Both the position numbers and the translations under genes were made by a program. From Verrucomicrobiota bacterium (GTDB taxonomy: Bacteria; Verrucomicrobiota; Verrucomicrobiia; Verrucomicrobiales; Verrucomicrobiaceae), in contig JANYCZ010000076.1 of assembly GCA_025360015.1 (NCBI GenBank), forward strand, positions 24,741 to 88,740: a stretch of 64,000 bases of DNA, written 5' to 3'. Under the pieces are notes generated by a model that did no database searches, had not been told where the DNA came from, and saw nothing but the letters and a program-made list of their open reading frames with translations. Below are positions 8,465-16,767 of the stretch, piece after piece (position 1 is the first letter of the stretch; each line of letters opens with the position of its first letter).

Positions 8465-11400
8465 ATGGCCTTGGGATGTCCATCTTTGAGGACGGTCCGC
8501 GCCCGCGTTTGGGGTGCGGTGTTATGGCTTTTCCTGCTCGCATCAGTGGCTCCAATTTCCGCCAATCCCACGGGCGGTTTGGTGGTGCTGGGCGATGCAC
8601 AAATCCAGAGTACCTTCCCCGGCCTGACCACCATCCACCAGCAGACGGACCGCGCCGTCATTGACTGGAGCACCTTCAACATTGCCAGCGGCGAGAAGAC
8701 GCAGTTCATCGTGCCAGATGCCACCTCCGCCACGCTGAACCGCGTGCTGGATGGCGGGCCTTCGCTGCTCAACGGCACGCTCAGCTCCAACGGCCAGGTG
8801 TTCCTCATCAATGCCAGCGGCATCGTCTTTGGCCGGGGCTCCGTGGTGGATGTGGCGGGCCTCACAGCCTCCACGCTGGACCTGAGCAACCGCATGTTCA
8901 TGGCGGGCGGACAGATGGCATACTCTGGTAGTACAACGGCAGGCGTCACCAATGCAGGCAGCATCCGCGCCTCCAGCGGGGATGTGTTTCTCATCGGTTT
9001 TCAGGTGCGCAACTCGGGTGTCATCCGCGCACCGAATGGCACCGTGGGACTGGCCGCAGGCACGGATGTACTCATCATGCCGGCAGGCGATGAGCGCGTG
9101 ATCGTGCGCAATGCCGCTGGCCCCCGGCGCGGCACCGGTGTGACGAACAGCGGCCTCATCGAGGCGAACGTGGCGGAACTCAAAGCGCACGGCGGCAATG
9201 TGTATGCATTGGCGATTCGCAACACCGGCCGCATCGCCGCGACGGCTGCGACCAAGCAGGGCGGCCGCATCATCCTCAGCGCCGACGGCGGGCGCATCCA
9301 GAGCACCGGCAGTCTGGTGGCGCGGGGTCCTGCGGGCAATGGCGGGCAGATCCGAATCAACGCAGGCAGCAAGGGCAGCGCAACGCTGAGCGGGCGCGTG
9401 GATGCCAATGGCACCACGGGCCAAGGCGGCAGCATTGCTGTGAATGGCGGCGAGGTCACCGTGCGCCGCGCCATTCGCGTCTCGGCGGATGGCGAAACCG
9501 CAGGCGGGCAGATCAACATCAATGCCACAGCGGACACCGCCGCGACGACGACCACCTTCATCGACGGCAGCATCCATGCCGATGCAGCGAATGGCACCGG
9601 CGGCAGCATCCGCCTGGGCGGCACCACACTTACCCTCGGTGGCGCAGCGCTCATCAGCGCGAGCGGTGCCACGGGCGGCGGCAGCCTCTTTGCCGGTGGC
9701 GGTTCGCAGGGTCTGGATGCGAGCATGGCGAACTCCACGCAGGTGGAGATTCAACAAGGCGCGATCCTTGCGGCCAATGGCACCCGCAGCGGCAGCGGCG
9801 GCACCGTGGTGGCTTTTGCCAGCGGCACCCTCACCTTCAACGGCGCGCTGCAGGCACGCGGCGGCGCAGCAGGTGGCAGTGGCGGGCAGGCGGAGATCTC
9901 CGGCAAGCAGGCGCTGATTCTCGAATCCCTCACCGGCCGCATCGACCTCAGCGCAGCGCAGGGCCGCGCGGGCACGCTGCTGCTCGATCCCAATGACATC
10001 CTCATCAGCGACAACGTGCCAGGAAATACCATCAGCAATCCCGCGCAGGCCAATTTCTTGAAGGCCTCCGACATCTCCCACTGGCTGGATGCGAACAGCG
10101 GCAGCCTCATCATCCAGACGGACAGCAGCGCCACCGGCGGCTCCGGCAATATCACGCTGGAGGGCGTCATCCAGTGGAGTTCCGCCACCTCCCTCATCAT
10201 CCATGCGAGCCGCGATTTCATCATGAGCACGCAGGAGACCGGCACCAGCACCATCCTTTCCAACGGCACCGGCGATGTGACGATCAATGCCGGACGCAGC
10301 GTGCAGATGCAGGCCGGGGCACAGATCCTGACCGATTCCGGTAACGTCACGATCAACGCCAATCAAGGCACCACCGCCTTTGCGGGCGATTTCCACGCGA
10401 TCATGATCGGCGGGCAGATCGCCACCGGCGGCAGTGGCAACATCACCCTCGCAGGGCGTGCCGGAGACACTGGCGGCGCAGGCACGGTGGCCGTCTGGGT
10501 GATGGATGGCGGCTCACTGAGCACGCAGCACAGCGGCATCATCACCCTGCAGACCACCGGTGGTCACGTGGTGGCCAGCGGCGCGCTGACCACCGCGAAT
10601 CTGAAACTCGCAGGCAACGACGGCTTCTACCTCACCGCAGCGGACAACGAGATCGAGACGCTCGTCACGGTGGGCACCATCGGCTCGCTGCAATTGGTCA
10701 ACTCCCTCGGGCTCACGCTTGGCACCATCGGCACGGACAGCGGGCTGCGCGCCTTTCGCGACATCGACATCACCACGACGAACTCGGACCACATCCGGGT
10801 GAATCAAACGCTCTCCTCGCAGGGCGGCACCATCGTCCTGCATGCCTACGGCATCGAGGTGAATGGCAGCAGCGTCTCCACCACGGGCAGCGGCGCGATC
10901 TTCCTCACCGCCAGCCGCGAGATCAATGTGAACTCCGGCGCGGCGATCTCCGTGGTCGATGGCAAAATGGAGCTCGATGCCAACCAAGGCACGCAAGCCA
11001 CCACCGGCAACTTTGCGGGCATCCTGCTCAACAACGCCACGCTGACCACCTCTGGCCAAGGCGCCATCGAATTGAACGGCCGCAGCGGCAACGAAGGCAA
11101 TGGCAACACCGGCGTGCTCATGCAGCACGGTGCCACCATTCGCTCGACCTCCACGGCAGCCACAGCGGGCGGCATCACGGTCAATGGCATCGCCGGAGGC
11201 GGCGACAGCGGCAGCCGTGGCGTGTCCATGCAGGATGCGGGCACCGCCATCACCACCGTGAGAGCAGCGATCACGGTCACCGGCAGCGGCCTGGGGCCGG
11301 ACACGCAGAACATCGGGGTGGAGATCGGCGCAGGCACCGCCATCACCGGCAGCACCGCGACCCTCATCCAAACCGACACCATCAGCATCTCCGGCGCAGC

Positions 11401-13747
11401 CACCATCGGCGGCACTGGCACGCTCGCCATCCGCTCCGTTTCCGCAGGCACCACCATCGGTCTGGGCGATGGCGCAGCCGGCACGCTGCTGATCAATTCC
11501 GCAGGCATCGGCGCGCTTGCTTCCACCCTCAGCCACATCACCATCGGTGCGGAGGACGCCGGGTATGTGGAGATCCGCGCCTCCACCTTCCGTGCGCCTT
11601 TGACAATCCTCACGCTGGGAGACATTGCCGTGAGCGAGCAGCTCATCGACCTCGGCGGCGCGGTCACGCTGAATGGCTCCAGCACAGTCTTAAATGCAGG
11701 CATCACCACCGCAGGCGGCGCGATCTTCATCAATACTCCCGTCACTGTCGGAGCCAACAGCACGCTTGATTCAACCAACGGCGGCGCGGTGGCGAACGGA
11801 GCTGCCATCACAGTCAGCGGAGCCATCAATGATTCCAGCAACAACGGCCACGACCTCACGCTCAATGCCGGACTCACCGGCGATGTCACCTTGCAGAGCA
11901 GCGTCGGGCAGACCTCCGCGCTGCATGCCGTGAATCTCACTGGCGGCAGGCTGGTGGGCGCACCGGAGATTCATGCGCAGGCTTTCACCGCCACCTTCAA
12001 TGGCGTGATGGATCTCTCCCACCTGACGGCGGACAGCGTGGCCGTCACCGGACGCGCGGGCGATGACACCGTCCTCCTCGCGCAGCTTCCTGCCACTCTC
12101 ACGGTCAATGGTGCTGGTGGCAATGACACTGTCTCTTTCGCCTCTGCCATCGGTCCGCTCAGCCTCAGCGCCGCCAGCTTCACCAGCATTGAAAACCTGA
12201 TCGGCTCCGCCAGCCACGCCGACACGCTCGTCGGTGCAGCGGGAGGCAATGTGTTTCTCATCACGGCCAACAATGCAGGGTCTCTCGGCACGCTGCATTT
12301 CAGCTCCTTTGAAAACCTCATCGGCAGCAGCAGCGGCGCGAACCAGTTTGTCTTTTCCAATCAGGCCACGCTCGACGGCAGCGTGAACGGGAATGGCAAT
12401 CCGCTGGCGGTGCTCATCGTCAACGACAGCAACCTTCAGGCCGGGCAGACCTACACCATCGGCGAGTCCCTCATCTCCGTCGGCACCCGCAGCTATGCCT
12501 TCAGCGGCGTAGGCACCGTGGGGCTCAATCTCGGCGCGGGCAATGACAACGCGGCCACCAGCTTCTTCACCTTCGCGCAGAGTTTCAACAGCGGCGGCGG
12601 GAGCGATCAGCTCTTTGTCGATGGCACCAAGGTCGTCACCTCACCTCTTACCAAGACGGGCTTCGGCAGCATCAGCACCACCGGCTTTTCCACCAGCACC
12701 GTCATCACTCCCGTGCTCGGCGTCTTCCTGCAAAACTTCAATCCTTCCAGCGGCTCAACCCCATCCGAGTCCTCGCAGACAAATAACTTCAACTCCACCT
12801 CGGTTTCCAGCTTGGGCGGCATCGGCGCGCAGGGTGCTGCAGGGGCGCTGGCGGGTGGTGCGGGCATCGCCGCCACGGCTTCCACCTCGGCCTTCCTCGG
12901 CCAGACCTTCGGCACTGGCAGCGGCTCCCTGGGCGGCGGCGGCCCCGCGAGTCTAGGCACGCAGTCGCAGCTCAACTCCAGCACCTCCGCCACCGCCGAG
13001 CGCGAGCTGAACCTGAGCCTCGGCGGCGATGGCACCATCCGCCTGCAAAACGGCGGCGGTCAGTTTGGCATCTCGCCAGACGCAGGCGCGCCCAGCACGG
13101 CCTCCTCCGCGCAGTTGAACTCCGGCATCAGCCTGCTGGCACAGAGCGAGCTCTCCATCGGCGCGATTGGTCGCGGTGAAGTCCCGCTCACGGTGCAGGC
13201 AGGCGCGCAGGCCATCACCCTTGGCAATCCGCTGCCCTCCTTGATCGTGCAGCAGTTCCTCAATCAGGTCTCCACTGCAGCGTCCTTCAGCACCATGTTC
13301 AAAGCCCTCGGTGGCGATGGCACCGCACGTCTCGAATTCGGCTCCGGCAGCAGCACCGTCGAGGTGAACGGCAGGCCGGTGCCCGTGAAGATCGAAAGCG
13401 CTCTGCTCTCCAGCATCTCGCCCGGAGCCTTTGGCGAGCTCTCCCACGCCCTCGGCGGCCAGGGAGACTACGTCATCACCGAAGCCAGCGGCCTCGCCGT
13501 CATGGATGCCACGGGCAAAGCCGCGCCGCCGGTGGTGCAGAGCCACCTCCACGCGCTGCTCGCAGCCCCCGGTGCGCAGGGCCTTTCCCTCGCGCTGGGA
13601 GACGATGGCACCGCGCTGGTGCTGGTTTGGGACGGCATTGAAAACACCGCGCTCGACGGCTCCGCAGCGGGCCCCTTTGTCATCCTCAAACTGAACACCG
13701 CCACCACCCCGCAAAGCCAGGAGGAACTCGATCATGCCCTCCGCTGA
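8465..13747 (+). CDS. Two-partner secretion exoprotein (TpsA; filamentous hemagglutinin N-terminal domain)
   Basis: 1760 aa; N-term TPS domain 'TTIHQQTDRAVIDWSTFNIASGEKTQFIVPDATSATLNRVLDGGPSLLNGTLSSNGQVFLINASGIVFGRGS'; long Gly/Ser/Thr-rich beta-helix-like repeats. Starts 8 bp after the FecR gene. Confidence 0.92.
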   Translation: MALGCPSLRTVRARVWGAVLWLFLLASVAPISANPTGGLVVLGDAQIQSTFPGLTTIHQQTDRAVIDWSTFNIASGEKTQFIVPDATSATLNRVLDGGPSLLNGTLSSNGQVFLINASGIVFGRGSVVDVAGLTASTLDLSNRMFMAGGQMAYSGSTTAGVTNAGSIRASSGDVFLIGFQVRNSGVIRAPNGTVGLAAGTDVLIMPAGDERVIVRNAAGPRRGTGVTNSGLIEANVAELKAHGGNVYALAIRNTGRIAATAATKQGGRIILSADGGRIQSTGSLVARGPAGNGGQIRINAGSKGSATLSGRVDANGTTGQGGSIAVNGGEVTVRRAIRVSADGETAGGQININATADTAATTTTFIDGSIHADAANGTGGSIRLGGTTLTLGGAALISASGATGGGSLFAGGGSQGLDASMANSTQVEIQQGAILAANGTRSGSGGTVVAFASGTLTFNGALQARGGAAGGSGGQAEISGKQALILESLTGRIDLSAAQGRAGTLLLDPNDILISDNVPGNTISNPAQANFLKASDISHWLDANSGSLIIQTDSSATGGSGNITLEGVIQWSSATSLIIHASRDFIMSTQETGTSTILSNGTGDVTINAGRSVQMQAGAQILTDSGNVTINANQGTTAFAGDFHAIMIGGQIATGGSGNITLAGRAGDTGGAGTVAVWVMDGGSLSTQHSGIITLQTTGGHVVASGALTTANLKLAGNDGFYLTAADNEIETLVTVGTIGSLQLVNSLGLTLGTIGTDSGLRAFRDIDITTTNSDHIRVNQTLSSQGGTIVLHAYGIEVNGSSVSTTGSGAIFLTASREINVNSGAAISVVDGKMELDANQGTQATTGNFAGILLNNATLTTSGQGAIELNGRSGNEGNGNTGVLMQHGATIRSTSTAATAGGITVNGIAGGGDSGSRGVSMQDAGTAITTVRAAITVTGSGLGPDTQNIGVEIGAGTAITGSTATLIQTDTISISGAATIGGTGTLAIRSVSAGTTIGLGDGAAGTLLINSAGIGALASTLSHITIGAEDAGYVEIRASTFRAPLTILTLGDIAVSEQLIDLGGAVTLNGSSTVLNAGITTAGGAIFINTPVTVGANSTLDSTNGGAVANGAAITVSGAINDSSNNGHDLTLNAGLTGDVTLQSSVGQTSALHAVNLTGGRLVGAPEIHAQAFTATFNGVMDLSHLTADSVAVTGRAGDDTVLLAQLPATLTVNGAGGNDTVSFASAIGPLSLSAASFTSIENLIGSASHADTLVGAAGGNVFLITANNAGSLGTLHFSSFENLIGSSSGANQFVFSNQATLDGSVNGNGNPLAVLIVNDSNLQAGQTYTIGESLISVGTRSYAFSGVGTVGLNLGAGNDNAATSFFTFAQSFNSGGGSDQLFVDGTKVVTSPLTKTGFGSISTTGFSTSTVITPVLGVFLQNFNPSSGSTPSESSQTNNFNSTSVSSLGGIGAQGAAGALAGGAGIAATASTSAFLGQTFGTGSGSLGGGGPASLGTQSQLNSSTSATAERELNLSLGGDGTIRLQNGGGQFGISPDAGAPSTASSAQLNSGISLLAQSELSIGAIGRGEVPLTVQAGAQAITLGNPLPSLIVQQFLNQVSTAASFSTMFKALGGDGTARLEFGSGSSTVEVNGRPVPVKIESALLSSISPGAFGELSHALGGQGDYVITEASGLAVMDATGKAAPPVVQSHLHALLAAPGAQGLSLALGDDGTALVLVWDGIENTALDGSAAGPFVILKLNTATTPQSQEELDHALR

Positions 13748-13811
13748 CCTCGCCGCCACACACCGCGCTGCGATTCGTGCTGCTCAGGCGCGTGAAGCAT
13801 GCCTGGGGTCG

Positions 13812-13853
13812 CCCGACGGCGGCTTGGGGACAAGCCGCCGTACCGCTGCGCGC
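13812..13853. repeat. Family B palindromic repeat copy
   Basis: ccgacggcggcttggggacaagccgccgtacc: stem GGCGGCTT/AAGCCGCC. Confidence 0.65.
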
Positions 13854-13860
13854 TCGGGCC

Positions 13861-14004
13861 GTAGGTTGGGTGTGTTTGGCGGGCAGTGCTCCCGCAATCG
13901 TCTGCATGCTCCTGCGCCAAACCGCCCGACCACCAGGACTCTCGCACGCTGGTGTGTTTGCCGTACGCTCACGGACGGGCGGGCTGTCGCCACACCCATC
14001 CTAC
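13861..14004. repeat. Inverted repeat between tpsA and tpsB
   Basis: GTAGGTTGGGTGTG (13861-13874) pairs with CACACCCATCCTAC (13991-14004), 13/14. Confidence 0.65.
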
Positions 14005-14098
14005 AGCAGGGCATTCTGGCTGCCCGCTGCTCATTCTCCCTGTCTGGAAGTCAGCGAAGGAAGAGCGACATGGGAGCCGAACAGAACCAGGAGCCGCT

Positions 14099-14191
14099 CG
14101 ACGGCGGCTTGAGGACAAGCCGCCCTACCGCCGCGCTGGGCGCTCGCATCCCCAGCGCAGGTAGGGCGGGCTGTCCTCAGCCCGCCGTCGC
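14099..14191. repeat. Large imperfect inverted repeat made of two opposed family B units
   Basis: CGACGGCGGCTTGAGGACAAGCCGCCCTACC...GCGCTGGG / CCCAGCGC...GGTAGGGCGGGCTGTCCTCAGCCCGCCGTCG. Confidence 0.85.
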
Positions 14192-14243
14192 CGGAGCCCA
14201 GGACATCCTTGGAAACAATCAACGCAGTGACCCTCCAACGGAA

Positions 14244-16028
14244 ATGAGTTTTGCACACCTCCCTATGCGCCCCATTTCATTCGCGCAGCTCCTGCTGCTT
14301 GCCATGACTCTTTGCGCGCTGCCTCTTACTTTGCGCGCCCAGGAGTTCCCCAATGCCACCGGGGCCGGCACGCTGGTGGACAGGCTGCAAATCCCCCGCG
14401 CGCAGCGTGCCACGGATGCCACCGCCGCTCCGCAAAAGCCTGCGCTCGACAATTCCGAGGGTGACCCCAAACCGCTCGGCGTGAACCTCAAGGCGCTGCA
14501 GCTCATCTCCAAGCCCGCCAAGTCCCTGCCCAGAGACATGCGCAACGTCCTCGTGGTCGATCCCGCACTGCATCTGCCCGCCGGGCTCGCAAATTCATTG
14601 CAGCAGGAGTTCATGGGCCAGCCGCTCAGCATGGCCCTGCTGAACCGCATGGTGAAGAAGATCAACAAAGCGTACCAGACCACCGACTTCCCGCTGGTGG
14701 ACGCCTACCTGCCGCAGCAGGACATCACACGCGGGCAGGTGCAGGTCATCGTGCGCGAAGGCGTGCTGGGAGAGGTGAAGGTGGAGGGAGCCAAGCGCTC
14801 CAATCCCGCCTACATGGCCCGCCAGGTGCGCCTGCAACCCGGTGAACGCATCGACACGCGCAAGATCGCCAGCGACGTCGCCTGGCTCAATGAGAACCCC
14901 ATCCGCAATGTGAACGTCGTGTACGAGCGCGGCAAAAAGGAAGGCACCAGCGACGTCGTCCTGCAAACCAAGGAGAGCCCTCCCGTCAAAGCGTACGTCG
15001 GTTACGCCAATTCCGGCCTGCGCGCCACCGGGCTGAATCAAATCTCCGGCGGCATCACCATGATGCAGCTATTTGGCACCGAGCAGTCGCTGAGCTACAA
15101 CTTCACTGGCAATCAGGAACTCGACCGCCTCAAGGCGCACGCGCTCATCTGGGACATCCCCCTGCCCTGGCGTCACCGGTTGCAATTGCTGGGCGTGTAT
15201 GTGGACTCCGCCACGCAGTCCGGGCAATCGGCCGGCATGGTCGGCGTGAACGGCAAGAACCGCCAGCTCACCGCCGCCTACACCATCCCTCTCGCCAGCG
15301 CGTGGAGCAAGATGACCCACAAGGCCACCTTCGCGCTGGACTACAAGAGCACCACCTCCGACATCCTTTTTGGCGGCTCCACCTTCTCCCAAAACACCGC
15401 CGAAGTGCTGCAGTTCCGCGCCGGGTACAATGTCATGGTCACCGATTCGCTGGGCTACACCCGCTTTGGCATCTCCACCATTTTCAGTCCCGGCAACGTG
15501 CTCGGCCACAACAACTACGCCGCCTTTGACAGCCTGCGCGCAGGCTCCCAGGCCAAGTATTGGTATGCGAAAGCGGAGCTCGACCGCCTCATCCGCCTGC
15601 CCCTGGGCTTCTCCGCGCTCATGCACACCGCCGGCCAGTACTCGGATAAACGGCTGCTGCCCACCGAGCAGATGCTCGCAGGCGGCTACCAGACTGTGCG
15701 TGGCTTCAATGAAAGCTCCGCGCGCGGAGATCGTGGCATCATCGCCAACCTGGAGCTGAATCTGCCACTGATGCATCTGGCGAAGTTCGGCGGCAAAAAC
15801 GCCGACAACCTGAACACTTTTGTCTTCTACGATTTCGCCTACTTGGAGAGCGTCGGCTCCTACGCCACCGAGCCCAATCTCAACCTGCAAAGCACCGGCG
15901 TGGGCCTGCGCTACAGCCTCGGCACGCACATGGACCTCCGCCTCGCCTACGGCTGGAACCTCCGCAGCACGGGCCTCGTCAGCGCGCCCTCAGGCCGCTT
16001 GCACTTTGGCATGAACGTGAAGTATTGA
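14244..16028 (+). CDS. TpsB transporter (ShlB/FhaC/HecB family, POTRA + beta-barrel)
   Basis: ORF 13734..16028; real start probably ATG 14244 (signal peptide MRPISFAQLLLLAMTLCALPLTLRAQ). POTRA-like 'PLVDAYLPQQDITRGQVQVIVREGVLGEVKVEG' and barrel 'LLPTEQMLAGGYQTVRGFNESSARGDRG', ending in an aromatic-containing C-terminal strand. Confidence 0.9.
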   Translation: MSFAHLPMRPISFAQLLLLAMTLCALPLTLRAQEFPNATGAGTLVDRLQIPRAQRATDATAAPQKPALDNSEGDPKPLGVNLKALQLISKPAKSLPRDMRNVLVVDPALHLPAGLANSLQQEFMGQPLSMALLNRMVKKINKAYQTTDFPLVDAYLPQQDITRGQVQVIVREGVLGEVKVEGAKRSNPAYMARQVRLQPGERIDTRKIASDVAWLNENPIRNVNVVYERGKKEGTSDVVLQTKESPPVKAYVGYANSGLRATGLNQISGGITMMQLFGTEQSLSYNFTGNQELDRLKAHALIWDIPLPWRHRLQLLGVYVDSATQSGQSAGMVGVNGKNRQLTAAYTIPLASAWSKMTHKATFALDYKSTTSDILFGGSTFSQNTAEVLQFRAGYNVMVTDSLGYTRFGISTIFSPGNVLGHNNYAAFDSLRAGSQAKYWYAKAELDRLIRLPLGFSALMHTAGQYSDKRLLPTEQMLAGGYQTVRGFNESSARGDRGIIANLELNLPLMHLAKFGGKNADNLNTFVFYDFAYLESVGSYATEPNLNLQSTGVGLRYSLGTHMDLRLAYGWNLRSTGLVSAPSGRLHFGMNVKY

Positions 16029-16091
16029 CCTTCACATGAAGCGTCCCCGCAGCCCGATGTCACGCATGACGCGCTCAAACACCCAGCGCCC

Positions 16092-16254
16092 CGGAGCGCG
16101 GGCCTCCGAGCCCGCAGCAGGTCGTCCGCGTGCGGCAGGTGGTTTCTCACGTTGCGTGTGGCAAGCAGGACGACGTTGGAGGTGCGAATGTGAAAGGAAA
16201 ATGCGGAACGCCTGCTGCTGGCGGAGTGCTGCGGACTCGGAGGTCCGCGCTCCT
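16092..16254 (+). repeat. Family C interspersed repeat, copy A
   Basis: GGAGCGCGGGCCTCCGAGCCCGCAGCAGGTCGTCCGCG...GTTGCGTGTGGCAAGC...GGACGACG...GCGGAGTGCTGCGGACTCGGAGGTCCGCGCTCC; homologous to the reverse complement of 18961-19118. Confidence 0.8.
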
Positions 16255-16337
16255 GTAGCTCTTGTTTCCTCGGCAGCGACTCACGCTCAGCCACATTCTT
16301 CAGCCTCAACGAGGCTGCGGAATCCAGCGCAGGGTCT

Positions 16338-16450
16338 CCGCAGCACGATGTCACGCATGTCGCATTGCCGCGCGAAGCGCCCTGGAGCGCGGAATTTATT
16401 CCGCAGCACTCCGCCAGCATCCCTGGCTCCGCATTTTCCTTCCGCATTCC
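16338..16450. repeat. Family C repeat, partial copy
   Basis: Contains GAGCGCGGAATTTATTCCGCAGCACTCCGCCAGCA, shared with 18961-19000, and a duplicate of the flanking CCGCAGCmCGATGTCACGCATG found at ~16047-16068. Confidence 0.65.
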
Positions 16451-16767
16451 CCTTCTGCATTCGCATAGCAGCGTCTGCAATGAGTCCCGCCGCGCACTCG
16501 CTGCGCTCAGCCAACGCTGCGCCAACACCTTCACGCTCCCTCCGCAAAGCACGCATGGAAACGCTCTCCGCCGTGTTGTTTAAAAATCAAAGGCACGTTC
16601 GAATCTGCCGCAAAGGGTCCAAGGTGCAGAGGTGGCAGAGATTGAATCCAGCCTTTGCCCCTCTGCGGCAAACCGAACGCCCTCAGAATCACTCCGCCGG
16701 AAATCCGTTGGGTGGGGAGCTCCTCTAACCGCCGCCTGCCCTTCACGTCACGCGCCCCACAGCCCAC

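Noticed and set aside
8543-10396. 617-aa minus-strand ORF antisense to tpsA
   Set aside because: Shadow ORF; Ala/Gly/Arg-rich without motifs. Same reasoning for 10514..11536, 10846..11940 and 12953..13759.
13734-14243. N-terminal 170 aa of the supplied ORF 13734..16028
   Set aside because: This part translates the palindromic repeats in the spacer; a proper signal peptide starts at 14244.
16036-16728. 230-aa plus-strand ORF between tpsB and the cyclase gene
   Set aside because: Lies entirely in repeat sequence (family C copies) and shows no protein family.
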